A DNA stretch of 64,000 nt, taken from positions 11,346,212 through 11,410,211 of the forward strand of contig JAKZAP010000021.1 in assembly GCA_023053575.1 (NCBI GenBank). The letters are read 5' to 3'. A model generated the notes under the pieces. That model worked only from the letters and a program-made list of their open reading frames with translations. It was not told the origin of the DNA and did not search any database. This DNA comes from Branchinecta lynchi (taxonomy: Eukaryota > Arthropoda > Branchiopoda > Anostraca > Branchinectidae). The position numbers were made by a program, and so were the translations under genes. Position 1 is the first letter of the stretch. Each line of letters starts with the position of its first letter. Below, piece after piece: positions 45,951 through 57,714 of this stretch.

Positions 45951-46094
45951 CACTACAGCCTTCAGTCTATGAATAAGCTTATCATGATAATGGCTGATTA
46001 CTTAGCTGATATCCGTTAATCAGTCAGAAGGCATCAGATTACGCAGCAGCGTCCGTGGCACGCGCGCGAGTAAGGCATATCCTAAGGCTGATGA

Positions 46095-46302
46095 TACCAA
46101 CCAATCAGAGCAATGCAATCGCGTGGCTTACAGCCAATGGGGAAGTTCGTTCCCGGGAGTCCTGAGCTGTGAGGAAAGCGAAGTGCTGATCAACTTAGTA
46201 GTGATGCTAAGCTGAAAGCAGTGTGTGTATTCAGTTAGGATTGTTAACTTTGGAGTCTGTCGAAAAGTTATTCATTTGGTGATCTGTCTGGATGTCGTGT
46301 CG
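46095..46302 (+). promoter_or_regulatory. Candidate promoter and 5' leader exon
   Basis: Two CCAAT motifs (CCAATCAGAG at 46101, GCCAATGG at 46133) lie 30 bp apart just after a CpG-rich GCACGCGCGCGAG at 46058. The following 160 bp ends in CG|GTAGGT, an acceptable splice donor, at 46302/46303. The next good exon on this strand is the rhomboid-like exon at 50227, which begins directly with ATG. No TATA box is evident. This is inference. Confidence 0.3.
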
Positions 46303-47170
46303 GTAGGTATGGATGGGAATTCTTTTGGTTAGGACTAGTTATGTATTGATTGTTCACTAAATAAATATTATGCAGAAGGAGCAGTACAACACACAATGGT
46401 AACATTTTGTCGGTAAAAATAGCTATGATATATAATCAAATGGTATTAATAAACACCAGAGAAAACGAAGGTAATTTTGGAGACAGTTTGAATGTACTTT
46501 CTGATATTACGGCCTGCCTCTAGTTGTCAGAACATACTGTAGAAGGTTAAAGTATATACAAAATATTGTTGAGAAGGACATATAGTATATTTTCTAATAA
46601 GTGTTCAGGGAAGTTCTGGAATTAAATTTGACGAGGGGTTTCCTTCCGCTTCCGACAAAATATGACAAGTGTTAGTAGTACTTAGTAGGATGAGTTTGAT
46701 ACCAATATTAAAAGGCTGCTTTTAAATTCTCAGTTTGACACTTGTGAATCCGGTCGTATGTTTGCCGTTGAAAAGTGCTATTTGCTCCTTTTGCAGTGAG
46801 ATTGATGCGAGGGTTAGCTCATTCCCAAAGTACTTCTACTGTAGGTGTGTACTATTGTAACCTTACGAATAACAAATACTGACTTAATCGAAGAATACAG
46901 AGAATAACACAAAATAACGAGTTCAAGAGCTAGGGTAAACATGTCCAAAAGAGTGATTGCATCATTCGAATAAGATAAGCCTGATTTACCCTTAAGACCG
47001 TTGTTGGCTTACACTACATACGTACGTGACATACCATCAATAGCTACTGTGATCTTTGTTTAGCCAAACCAGATCAGTGTATGTTAATTGCCGTAATTAC
47101 CGAGTTGTTTTTACAAATTATTTCGTAATCGCTATTTCCCTAAATCGGGATTCCTTCCCCAATCTGTAAG
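46303..47170. other. No gene recognised
   Basis: AT-rich. It may be intron if the leader-exon hypothesis holds. Confidence 0.4.
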
Positions 47171-47309
47171 CACTGTAAAAAAGTTTCTCCGAGTAAGGAT
47201 TAAAGTTAACTGCAGTATGTGCTACTGGTATTAATCTTATCTTTACTGGGATAATGATTAATCCGATTAGAGATAAGATTATCTTTTTACAGACAAGATT
47301 AATCAATAA
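47171..47309. mobile_element. Family G MITE, truncated
   Basis: CACTGTAAAAAAGTTTCTCC, AGTTAACTGCAGTATGTGC, TACTGGTATTAATCTTATC. The second arm collapses into GATAAGATTATCTTTTTACAG. It lacks a clean right end. Confidence 0.7.
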
Positions 47310-48881
47310 CGGCATGACGGCAAATTCTTTTCCATATAAAACATTATTGCTGTCGGTTAATAGTATAACATTTAGCATGTGTGTTTTGCTTTTTTTTTGT
47401 TGAGATAATGGCACCTCTCTTTTGCTGAAAAAAAGGAAACTATTTTTTATGCAATTAACACAATAGAAAACAAAACAATGCCATCAAGAACACCCATGTT
47501 AGCGAGGTGGTGATGCATATTCATAGTTAGCACTGTATTAGATAAGCAAAAACATACACCACACATGTATCCACAAACATAATAATATTGACCTACTACA
47601 GGATATTTTATCTAAACAGAAATTTGTGTCTAGTGACAAATCTCCAAAAACACATCTCTCAGATTCGGCGAAACTGTCCAGTAATACAACAAGTTGATTC
47701 ATATGCAAACGATGCCATTTACACCATGATTTACATCACTGTTGCTCGTCTCATATTTTCATTCATTCATTGTGTCGATTTGCGTCACGCAGCTCCGCGT
47801 CATCAAGTTCCGACGGGTTGTGTTATGTCCGGACATGTCCGTTTGTCGTAGGCTCCCGCGGAAGGGTATTTGATCTTCTTTCAGCTGATCTTGTTCAAAC
47901 AAGCTTGGGTTCACCCCAGCAAAAGGCCGAAGGTTGAGCTCCCTGATGCTAATTAGGCTACTAGTTCCCCTTAGGGAACTAAAATATTATTTTGGGCGAA
48001 TGAGCTTGCGCGCTCTGCAAAGCGCGAGTTTGATTCCTCATCATGAACTATTCCCGACCATACCGATTCAGCTTAAGATTGCGTCGTCTCTTATGTCTGG
48101 ATTTAGTGTATGCAAAAAGTTTAGAATACAAAAGTGCATATTGAAAATAAATACAGAAGACAAACACGCGACAGACAACAGCAGACATCCCTTTACACTG
48201 TCCAAAGTTTCATGACATTATATAAAGACGACATTTCACAGATGTGAGATAACATACTATCTGTTGACGCTGCTGTATATGATATTTTTCCGCCAAAAGT
48301 TACGTTGCAAACCTTGTCTGGTGTTAATGTTCACAGAAACTTGACGTCCTACCACAATCTTTCTTTAGCATAAACATATATTTTTTTGTAAATTTCTTCT
48401 CTCGTTTTTCATTGCACTCGATTTTTCACAGGTTGTGTTTGAAATGGGTAATTAAAACTTCGTATTGGACCATAATGTGTTATCTCTTATCTGTTTCAAT
48501 TGCGCCGAAGTATGAATTTGCTACTTGAAGAGCAATTTGATGCTTCGTATTACGTGCTTAGGAATTGGCTATGTCTACGAAACACCTTGACAACAAGATC
48601 TTCATCCTTTCCTCTATCCATTGCCACTGTCGAATTGCGGAGTTTTAATGCAGTACTTTCAGCGAGATCTTGGATAGAGTTATTACTGTCATACAGCGCT
48701 AACGAGGAGCACGTGGATCCTTCATACATTCATCAAATATGATTCATGGCCCCAAGGATTGGCTCGAAATTCCCGATAATTGCTGGAATGCTACAAATCA
48801 GCCAAAATAATGGCTTCCGCGTCGTTAGGTTATCTGTTATGAATAAGTTGTTTCCAAGCTTAAGCCAGGAGCTCGTGACAT
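47310..48881. other. No gene recognised
   Basis: Several 80-95-codon frames (47588, 47934, 48500) have no motif. A GGTTCCCTAAGGGAACT-type palindrome occurs near 47965-47980. Confidence 0.4.
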
Positions 48882-49045
48882 CACTGTAAAAAGTTTCTTC
48901 GTATAAAGGTTAAAGTTAACTGCAGTATTTGCTACTCGGATTCGTCTTATCTGGTATTAATCTTATCTGTCTAGAGATAAGGATAATCCGAGTAGCAGAT
49001 ACTGCAGTTAACTTTAATCTTTATACGCAAAATCTTTTTACAGTG
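48882..49045. mobile_element. Family G MITE, complete 164-bp hairpin
   Basis: CACTGTAAAAAG at the left and CTTTTTACAGTG at the right, AT on both flanks. Nearly the entire length folds back: TTAAAGTTAACTGCAGTATT and TACTCGGATT on one arm pair with AATCCGAGTAGCAGATACTG and GTTAACTTTAATC on the other. Ends and a 2-bp duplication fit a CACTA/EnSpm-type MITE. Confidence 0.85.
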
Positions 49046-49744
49046 ATGTTGCTATCTGCAAGGAATAACTAAATCGCGAAGACTTGAGAATAGATGACCG
49101 AGTAGCTAAGTTCGCGTCATAATGTCGTAATCATTCCAGTACAATCGCTATGTGGCAAATATGTGCAGATTTGGGTACATTTTGCGATCCGTCGGCTCTT
49201 TTGAGGGATGACCACTCTTGACGGATGACAAAGTATCGTACTTTTGTTTATGTATTATGGTTGGCAAGTTAGCTGTTGAAACTATTCATTCTTGGTGGGT
49301 AGCCCAAATGTAGTAGCCTATGTGTGAAAATCCTTTCAGTGAAATCTCTCATTTATATTATTCTTTTTTTTTGTGTTTTCTCTTAGAATGAACATTCCAA
49401 GTATCAAAACCCAAGAATAGAATAAAAGGAATTTCTTCCATCTTTTCCCGTTTTTCCCATGTGAAGACCGAAAACGAGAGATCACGCAAATTTCTCCGCT
49501 TAGCTTCTTTGCGACTCTCGTTTCCCGACTTGCACTGTCACGACAGCGTTGACGCGAGAAAAACGTGAATCGTGAGTGTAGTTTCGAAGTAATTAGGTTT
49601 ACCCGTGCTTATACAAATTATTCCTAAATTGTTCAGTGTTTTGGTTGCCTATTTACCAGTAGACATAAATGCATTTTTTTTTTAAATCTTAAAAAACATA
49701 ACGAATTTTGAACGTTTCGCTCTGCAAACTACTAAATATGTATA
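49046..49744. other. No gene recognised
   Basis: AT-rich spacer. Confidence 0.45.
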
Positions 49745-49752
49745 CTCCAGTT

Positions 49753-50019
49753 GAGGCCCGTATGCAGGAATTTATTTCGGAGGGGGGGGGGGGTGACGGC
49801 GGGTCAGACCAAAAAGTACAGAAAAGACAGATCAGCTTTTAAAGCCTATAACAAACGATTCATGTTTTTNNNNNNNNNNNNNNNNNNNNNNNNNNNNNNN
49901 NNNNNNNNNNNNNNNNNNNNNNNNNNNNNNNNNNNNNNNNNNNNNNNNNNNNNNNNNNNNNNNNNNNNNTGGGGGGGGGGGGGGCAGGCCGAACCCCTAG
50001 CCCCCCGGATACGGCCTTG
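49753..50019 (+). mobile_element. Family A MITE containing the assembly gap
   Basis: GAGGCCCGTATGCAGGAATT at the left, CCCCGGATACGGCCTTG at the right. CTCCAGTT is duplicated exactly at 49745-49752 and 50020-50027. The gap lies between the two G-runs. Confidence 0.88.
49870..49969. other. Assembly gap of 100 N
   Basis: Exactly 100 N followed by a T and a G14 run. This is the usual placeholder for a gap of unknown size. Other complete family A copies suggest little real sequence is missing. Confidence 0.95.
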
Positions 50020-50226
50020 CTCCAGTTACAATTCGTCAATTAAACTGAAAATTTTAGTTTCATCCCGCGCGCGCATGTATTATTCCGCGGGAGTAAAACT
50101 GGATAATTAGGCTATCTTGGACAAAGACTAGAGGAAATCGTAACAGATCATGGAAATTATTTGTATTATAATCGTATTCAGAGATTTTATAATATAATCT
50201 TATTTTTGTATGATTTTGTTTCCCAG

Positions 50227-50457
50227 ATGACCGGGAAGAGAACACGGAGCTTCAAATGTGCCGTTCATCACAAGGACCGAGAGATTTGCAGTGAAAACGA
50301 TTATCACATCTTAGAAAAAACGCCATCTTGTTTCGACAAAATGGTTAAAATTATTGCCGACGAATACCTCATAGAAGAAAGAGATCGAAAATACTATGCA
50401 GATAACTACCGATGCTGCCCACCCCCTTGGTTCATCATTTTCGTCACGGTATTGGAG
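50227..50457 (+). CDS. Exon of a rhomboid-related intramembrane protease (partial gene)
   Basis: The exon is bounded by a pyrimidine-rich acceptor (GATTTTGTTTCCCAG) and a textbook donor (GGAG|GTAAGT). It is exactly 77 codons in one open frame, phase 0 at both ends. The translation starts MTGKRTRSFKC and ends YRCCPPPWFIIFVTVLE. The CCPPPWF motif entering a hydrophobic stretch is the hallmark found just before the first membrane helix in rhomboid-like (RHBDL/Rho) proteases. The basic, charged part before it fits their cytosolic segment. The catalytic GxSG and H exons were not found within the window, so activity cannot be judged. The first codon is ATG directly after the acceptor and might be the start. 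Family assignment is from memory of the motif, not a search. Confidence 0.6.
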
Positions 50458-50908
50458 GTAAGTCAGTTTCATCTTTAACCGCTTTTAGTTCTGTATTTAT
50501 TCTCCCCGTTCCAGTTTCACGCGTACCAAATTACACCGAATCCCAGAGCTAGAAGCAATCGTACAAATCTCCCGATGGTTTCAGTTAAACTTCTTAAATA
50601 GTTTCAGACTCCGACGTTCTTGTATGGTGATGAATGTGTAACATTTACGGTTGAAATTATCTTCAGTCTGACCTGATTTGATCTTGGAGTTCAGTACATA
50701 AAACTACTTGAGAGATATGTCTCACATAAAAAATGTCTCACATGCCTTGAGAAAATTCAAAATTTCAGCCGAGAAAATAAATAATGAAACAGTAAAAAAA
50801 CACGAGTCCTTGATCGGGCTAGGCTTATACAATTTTCTGTTTGACACTGGCAAGACGGTGTCAAGTCTTTTTTTTGCAATTTGTTTGGTCAGGTCAGATT
50901 TGATGCTA
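50458..50908 (+). other. Putative intron start of the rhomboid-like gene
   Basis: It begins GTAAGTCAG. The 93-codon frame at 50708-50989 runs into the family G element and is not convincing. Confidence 0.4.
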
Positions 50909-51297
50909 CACTGTAAAAAAAATCTTGCAGTATTTGCTACTGTGATTAATCTTGTCTCTAGAAAGATAATCTTATCTCTAATTACTTGATACTTATTTTA
51001 TTAATAAACATAATTTAACTCTTTACTATTTACGTCTACTGCACTAATTGAAAAACCTAAGTTTTTACTGGCGTGCAGTATTAAAGGTTAACCATTTTAT
51101 AAACACACCAACAAACAACATAATAAATAACTAATAAAAAAGAAAAAAAAGAAAAGAACAGACCACAAAAAAGACAGACCAAACTCCTTCACAGTATCAC
51201 AATTCGGATTAATCTTATATCAGTAGAAATAAGATTAATCCCAGTAGTAAATACTGCAATTAACTTTAATCCTTACCCAGAGAAACTTTTTACAGTG
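50909..51297. mobile_element. Family G MITE, 389 bp, TA target duplication
   Basis: CACTGTAAAAAAAATCTTGC to GAAACTTTTTACAGTG with TA on both sides (50907-50908, 51298-51299). TTTGCTACTGTGATTAATC and GATTAATCCCAGTAGTAAA form the inner arms. The centre is an unrelated A-rich insert of about 150 bp. Confidence 0.8.
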
Positions 51298-51606
51298 TAG
51301 CTTGACTATCTCTGTTAGAAGTAGGTGTACTCAAGTGCTACTCCTCCACGTTTGTCAGGCTACACCTCTTAAGTACATACAACTATCTGAAAGAATCCTG
51401 CTTATCTGTTGAGTATTTCCTCTGTGCACGAGTACAGGAAACTCGTGCGAACGATAAGACATAAGATCCGTTCACACGTGACCAAGTGGATATCTGGATT
51501 TGGATACGCGTGCCCTGTAGGGAAGCTGATACGGCGTATTTGGTCAAAGTGTATTATGTTACGTCCAGAGAAAATTGGCGGTGTTTTACTCAGATACTGA
51601 TGTAAG

Positions 51607-52048
51607 CAGAGATGGGCGAATCCGATCGTGAAAGGATTCGAATCCGAATCCAGGGCTAGGTACGATTCCGAATCCGAATCCCCTATTTCGTGCTGAGGAT
51701 TCGAATCCGGATTCGTATCCGACCTTAACAAAAAATCAAATCATGTATATAGGTTATAGTCTAAAAATCAGAGGTGACAAAAAACACTGATATCTAAGGT
51801 AATCAGATAACGCAATAGACTACTGAGGATGGTTTGTAGTGGAGACCAAAAAGTTGGATTGCCGAATCCCACTGTGTAAAAATTGGAAAAACGGAAACTG
51901 GAAGGATGTAGACTAGAAATTTTAGCGGACTCGTAAGATTGAAGGTTTGGAATCCGAATCTGAATCCACCCTGATGAGCACAGGATTTGAATCCGGCCAA
52001 AAGCCCGAATCCTGGATTCGAATCCGGATTCGGATTCACCCATCTCTG
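51607..52048. mobile_element. hAT-type MITE with CAGAGATGGG ends and perfect 8-bp target duplication
   Basis: The ends CAGAGATGGGCGAATCCG and the reverse complement of CAGAGATGGGTGAATCCG, each followed by many GAATCCGAATCCGGATTC units. GATGTAAG is duplicated at 51599-51606 and 52049-52056. The inner 250 bp is non-coding. Starting CAGAG with 8-bp duplication is typical for hAT elements. Confidence 0.9.
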
Positions 52049-52134
52049 GATGTAAGGCCATGCTGTCTAGATGTTAGACGTCAATCCGAGAATTTCTGAA
52101 TAATGCAGCTTCGTTAGAACAACCGTATTCATCA

Positions 52135-52325
52135 TTTATTCAAACAATGTTTGCAACGGATACGTCAGCTATGATTTTTCATCAGCGATATTTCGGCCCT
52201 TCTTGACGAGGACCCTTGCCAAGAAGGGCCGAAATATCGCTGATGAAAAATCATAGCTGACGTATCCGTTGCAAACATTGTTTGAATAAATGTTTCAAAG
52301 TCAGCTTGGGCTCAAAGAATATTTA
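52135..52325. mobile_element. Family B element: perfect 72-bp palindrome plus tail, 11-bp target duplication
   Basis: Arms 52133-52204 and 52221-52292 are exact reverse complements around the 16-base spacer GACGAGGACCCTTGCC. CGTATTCATCA is duplicated at 52124-52134 and 52326-52336. The plus arm carries TGACGA, GAAATATC and GTATCCGTTG. The tail AGTCAGCTTGGGCTCAAAGA follows. Base C3 of the core is replaced by T at the junction, so the core here is one base short of consensus. Confidence 0.9.
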
Positions 52326-52399
52326 CGTATTCATCATGATATAAAATACAGATCCACATAATATAAATAGTCGTGTCATCAGGATAAGGATGCGTATTT

Positions 52400-52542
52400 A
52401 TGTCCCCCCCCCCCACATACATACCAAAAAATACAAAAACAATCGTTTTTGATAGGCTTTAACTTCTGAACCGTCTTTTTTCTACTGGTCCGACCCGTGG
52501 GCGACCCCCACCCCCGAAATTAATTTCTGGAGACGGAACTGC
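52400..52542 (-). repeat. Family A MITE, decayed
   Basis: A C-run, CATACATACCAAAAAATAC, GATAGGCTTTAACTTCTGA, GGTCCGACCCGTGGGCGACC and a diverged TTTCTGGAGACGGAACTG end. The left terminus is missing. Confidence 0.7.
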
Positions 52543-53285
52543 AAATATTAATAATCAATTTTCTGACAATGGATGTGTTGTATTTAGTTACGTCGGAAAA
52601 TAAATCAACATTCATGTGAAAAGAAATTCACTAGACTAGACACATTAGCAAATATTCATTTAAACAGTACTATCTATTCCATATCCGTTCCAAATCCAAA
52701 AAAATACACGGCTGTGCTTGAAATAGTCACCGTTGTCTAAGACTGCCATAAAGTATAATATAAAAACAACAACAGAAGGCTGCGGATGGTAAGCTGAGCA
52801 AATATTCATTTAAACAATTCCATCCATCTTTCACCAACTTTAATTTCCCGACTATCAGCCGCCAGATGCGCTAATGATGATGGCCGACCGCAGAGCCTCT
52901 CAAAATATTTCCACTATCTGCACATATGGAACAAAGTTTAACACACGCGGTAGAACCATCAATATGATCTGTCAATATAATTGCAATCGATAGCCTCCGT
53001 ATCGCACCTGATGTTTTTCACATTTAAGCTTTGTATGATGGAAACCGAATTGAAAAGTGTTTATTGGGCGTAGCGTTTATGAAATTGTAGAATAGTGTTC
53101 ATAGAACAGTGCGGTAATTTATTTATTTATAAATTTTTAGATTCACCTTTCGCCATAAACTAACAAACAAATAACACAAAAACACATCATTAATCTGCCC
53201 CCAAGAGATGCCTCCAAACTGGGAGGTTATGAAAATATGGTTTGCTAGAATAAGAGGATAAAACAGTTCTCCGACCGCCATAACC
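52543..53285. other. No gene recognised
   Basis: AT-rich. AGCAAATATTCATTTAAACA recurs at 52647 and 52797, indicating a minor 150-bp repeat. Confidence 0.45.
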
Positions 53286-53289
53286 TTAA

Positions 53290-53987
53290 AGGATATGTCT
53301 TACCTATTCAATTCAATTCAATACATTTTATTCCGGTAACTAAGACCATAATTTGAGAACACACATAACGACACTACTAAAATGAAAAACAAAACAAAAC
53401 CAAGACCATATTACCCTCTATCAATAGGCTCATATAACTGTTTCCATACTGGAAGTGAAAGCCGTAGGAGCGAAGTACTCAATTGACAAATAAGGGTATT
53501 GTCGCTTGCAAGAAGCCGTTTTCTCAGAGACTCACGACACAGCCAATGCAGCTCATAAAAATTCGTAATTTTTACGAATTTTGCCAATGCAGCCAATGCA
53601 GCTCATAAAAATTCGTAATTTTTACGAATTTACATAAAAACCTATAATACTAACGCAACCTACTTCCATAATCACTCCATGTATTTCTCAACCCGGAGAC
53701 CCCAATTTCGTACCATTCTAACCCCTCTAACAAAACCACGCTGAGTTTCTTACTTGCCGTGTTTTGCTACCTTCAATGTGTATCAACGGTTGTCTGCGAG
53801 AATTTTTTCCATCAGAAAAACTGGTTATGTAAATTTTTTCCCGGTTTGCGCTGTAAGTCAGCGGGTCTCGGAAAAGGCGTAAAACAGCCAAAACCATAGG
53901 TTATTAGTTGAAAGCACAGCCTAGTTTTAAAGTATTCATATATATTAAAATAATGAAAGTTGAAGAATAAATAGTGCGAGGGGTCGT
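53290..53987 (-). mobile_element. Family C element, 698 bp, TTAA on both sides, with inserts
   Basis: TTAA at 53286-53289 and 53988-53991. The ends are AGGATATGTCTTACC and GTGCGAGGGGTCGT. The family sequence is interrupted after about 20 bp by a retroposon end (53305-53345, TTGAA tail, minus) and other DNA to about 53632, then resumes with CTATAATACTAACGCAACC. Confidence 0.8.
53543..53631 (+). repeat. 60-bp tandem duplication with internal palindrome
   Basis: CCAATGCAGCTCATAAAA recurs 60 bp apart, each followed by AAATTCGTAATTTTTACGAA, which folds on itself. Confidence 0.85.
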
Positions 53988-53991
53988 TTAA

Positions 53992-56900
53992 AACCAAGGA
54001 TGACCGAACTTTTCGAGCAAGCTCGAAAGCCTGGTTGCTAGGGTTTTATTCGACGGTCTTCCGGTTGAAAAAAACGCTCGATTTGGTTATTCCAACCTTT
54101 TTCATTTCGGGAATAGCCCACCAGTTGTTATTACCGTATGTGATGTATTAATTTAGTTACTGATTGTTTTGTGATAATCCGTTTCTGTGTGGGAGGAAAG
54201 CAAATAAAAAATAATGTTATATTAAAATAAATGTGAGTATTGGGCATGTATCAAGTTGAATATGAAATAGTAATTTGGCAGTTGAAAGTACTCTGTTTCT
54301 TGGAGGTGGCTCGTATTTTTACCCTGGAAAAGTAATCAGATCTCCTAGTGCGTCGGCTTAATATGTTGTAACCACTGGTTCATACTGCTAATTTCGTGCG
54401 CGCCATGCGATTCATGCGACATACGACACAAATCGTGCGACAATTGCGACTTTGCGTGTTGTCGCAGTTTCGGATGCGTTGATAAATTTCAACCCATCCG
54501 ACATAACATTTGCAATCTTTAATGAATAATAAAACAATGAATAATATGTAATAAAATGAATAATAATAAAATGAAGAATAATAAATGTAATGAATAATAA
54601 ATAATAAAACCTTGAACCTTAGGGAAAGATAAGAAAATACAAAGATTAGTTAATTTTCAAGACTAAAAATTGCCACACCTTGTTCTGATTGTAATCCTTG
54701 GATGGCTGATGGCAAAATATCTTCTGAATAAACTCGTATTGCCCTGTTTTGAACAAGATGACATAGATTTTGACCGAAAATTTCCTGATAGTGGGTGTAT
54801 TCAGAAGGGGAATCTCCCCGCATCTTCAGATCCCAAGGGCCTTCTTGCAGGATTATCACGACGAAAAATTTGTTCGTCGTTTCTTCTACGCGGTGGTGGG
54901 AAGGTTCTTGTGACCCTGTCACACAGTCAGAATTCTGTCGGATACGACGCAGCAGTCTGAACCAAGGGTAACACTGAAAATCACAGACAAACGTCCCCAA
55001 CGAAGTGTTTTTTGTCGATTCTGTCGGTTATGTCGTAGCCGTGTCGTTTAAGCCTCAGTAACTTCAGAGCTTTTCATTTTGTATTAATAATGACAAAAGA
55101 AAATTATTGAAAAGAATTTCTGCATTTGAAAATTTTGAAGCTTCTTCCAACTTTCGCTTTCGTGTCAGGTCCCTTTAGTTCCACCAAAATGAAACCGCAA
55201 GACGGAATTTGCACGCAAGGCTTAACTGGTGCATGGTTTTTATTTCTGGAGATGTCCGAGGTTTTTTACCAGGAAAATCTCTAACTTATTTCCGGAACAC
55301 TGTTCAATTGACCGAATGCTTGAGAGCCCGAGCTCTGGGCGTAATCAAAACAACCTAGTGCGTAATCAGTTAATCGATGAATAATCGTTTTTGTAAAAAT
55401 AAGGATAATCATTAAAATTTATGAGTATGAAGATTTAGAATAGAAGAGAAACAGACAAATTTCCCTCGTAAAAAAAGACTTCCCCCAGAAATTTCTTGGC
55501 CAGAATCCTCGTCAGGTTTACCGCGCGGTTGAGTTTTATTCTATCGATATGATATTATATATATTGCTTAAAGCCCGAGAGCCATCGCATTAAAAAAAAA
55601 TTAGAACAACTCTTCTAGTAAATCCTAGTCACAAAAACTCTCCTCTGTACTTCTTTTTTAGGGAGCTTAACCTCGTATAAATAAATAAATAAAGATTCAA
55701 AACAGATTCCCATAAGGATGCGCGAACCTGTTATCAAACTTCTGACAGTGTACGAGTCGCTTTATTCACCCTGGTTTCATAGAGACAAAATGTACCAAAC
55801 CAAGTTGCTAACGAAGTGTCAACCTTTGTTGTTTCTTGTCATCCACACCCTTCAGACTAACATCGGACACGAGGGGTAATTTACCTCCGGGGGCGTTATG
55901 CCCTTCCCCCGGTTCCGTTTTCACCCCACAGCGGAAAGTGAAAACAAAGCTGAAATTTGATCTGTGACAATGAGACGATAAAGATTTTAGAAGCCTTCAA
56001 AACTCCCGACTCGTTTGGGGATATGCTCGTATGGAAATAGATGGACATGTGCTAAACATCCAGCCTTTTTAAGGGACAGCACCGGCGTCAGAAAGAACAT
56101 ATGAACATTTTTAGGAGAATACTTTTGTTCCCTACAAGGCTGCGGAAAGCTTTTGATTTCATCCAGTGCCTGATTGAATAAATGAATGAAAATTTTTACT
56201 AATTTTTAAGACAAATTTCAAAAGCGGAGTATGAGACAGAACAAAGGAAAAAAACACAAAACATAGATTTTAGTAAGTAGAAAAAATAATAAATTATCGT
56301 TTATTCCATATTCCAGTTCAGATTCACCCTGTAGCTTAGTCCATTAGCCTTCCAGTGATCATCGTCGTCATAAAAATTTACCAAACTTTCTGCTAGAATT
56401 GTGTTTAATAAAAAAAATTCTTTCAGCAGAAAAAAGAGCGGACCTCCTTGACCATGAGATTTTTCTTCAGTTTAAAAAGTGGAAGTATTGCTTTTCTATT
56501 CATTATCTGACGGATCTGTTGTATGACCTCTGTGTGGTGGATGCTGAAAATCAGGCGAAGAGGAACAAATAGAGACTAACCGATTGGAGTGTTGAACTGT
56601 ATATGATATGATATGTTGCTCGAGGAGTCCTAGGGCAACAGTTAAACTACAAAAAAAAAAGAAAAAATCTTTCCTTGCATCGAATTAACAAACAAAAAAA
56701 AGTCGGAAATGCCAAGAAAGAGTTTAATTGTAAGTAGCAGGTATGATGACCAGGGGCGACAAGGATAGTTCTTTATGTATCTAAAATGCTAAAAAAAAAG
56801 TATTAGCTTGTAAATGTCAGGGACGCTTCAGTGATACGCCCTTCTAGTACTTACATCCGCCTAAGGTTTGTATCGTTCTCGTAGTTGTTAGCAAGTTCCG

Positions 56901-57714
56901 GTTGTCCCTGATTGCCCCCCAATTAATGATGGCACACAACTCATCTCAATACTAATCCCAACCTAGTTATCCTTGCGTGTTCATCAACTTCCGGGTTGCT
57001 ATGGCAATGGGTGAGAACAAACTTTTGATTCACTGATCTTTTTTTTATATGGTTAGTCGACCAGTAGTCTTTTGGCGATCGATTCGTCATGTTTAGTTCG
57101 AAACGTGTAATTGACAGCGTACCGACTCAAGTTCAATTTTTTTTTCGCCAGACTCCATGCAGTATGGCTAATCAAACCATTAAATAGTTTTAATCTGAGT
57201 TGCCATCTACGTTAACATTCAGTTCACAAATAATTAGTTTTCTTGTTTTTTTTTCGTCCAACGTTTTCCGCTGGTCATAACGGACCTGCCTGAAAAGAAA
57301 TTACCTAGAAAACTGGTAAAATAGTAATTTGATAAATAACAGAAAAATAAATATAAAATATGCTCCAGCAGTCGGCTCAGATTGCGATGTTAATTTTTTT
57401 TTCACTCAATATTCTTGTCCTGGATGTTCACGAATTCCAAGAAATCTAGGGAAATATAATTCTACCTATCTCGGAAGAAATGCCAAAGAATGGTAAGAAA
57501 GCTAAAAAATACAAAACGCGAAGATAATATAATAAAAGATAAAGACATGTAAATCCAGTTAAAATGCACACAACCATCAACAATGAAACTTGACGAGATC
57601 GTGGTATTTTTGTTAGTCTATAGGCTTATTTCCCATCGTGGAGCACAAACCTCCAAAAAGACGGAGTAATTAAATGAAGAGTAGAAAACAAGGAAAGAAA
57701 ACAAGTTCATTTTC
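53992..57714. other. Long stretch without recognised gene
   Basis: It contains an AAT/ATG-rich microsatellite at 54520-54615 that ends AACCTTGAACC, similar to the retroposon tail at 5.48 kb. A 116-codon minus frame lies at 54650-55000 (contains VQNRAIRVYSED, faintly LINE-like). A GTTGCTATGGCAAT motif lies at 56995-57008. No domain could be assigned. Confidence 0.4.

Noticed and set aside
45531..46019. 162-codon plus-strand frame
   Set aside because: Composition is not protein-like, no domain is visible, and the opposite strand looks more coding-like in several frames.
49751..50110. 119-codon frame spanning the N gap
   Set aside because: The frame is bridged by 100 unknown bases and MITE sequence.
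54650..55000. 116-codon minus-strand frame with a faint LINE-like phrase
   Set aside because: Resemblance is limited to a few residues; no reverse transcriptase or zinc motif accompanies it.
55470..55530. Additional family B copy (CTTGGCCAGAATCCTCGTCAGG)
   Set aside because: Only part of one stem is similar and the GAAA box region does not align; too weak to count.
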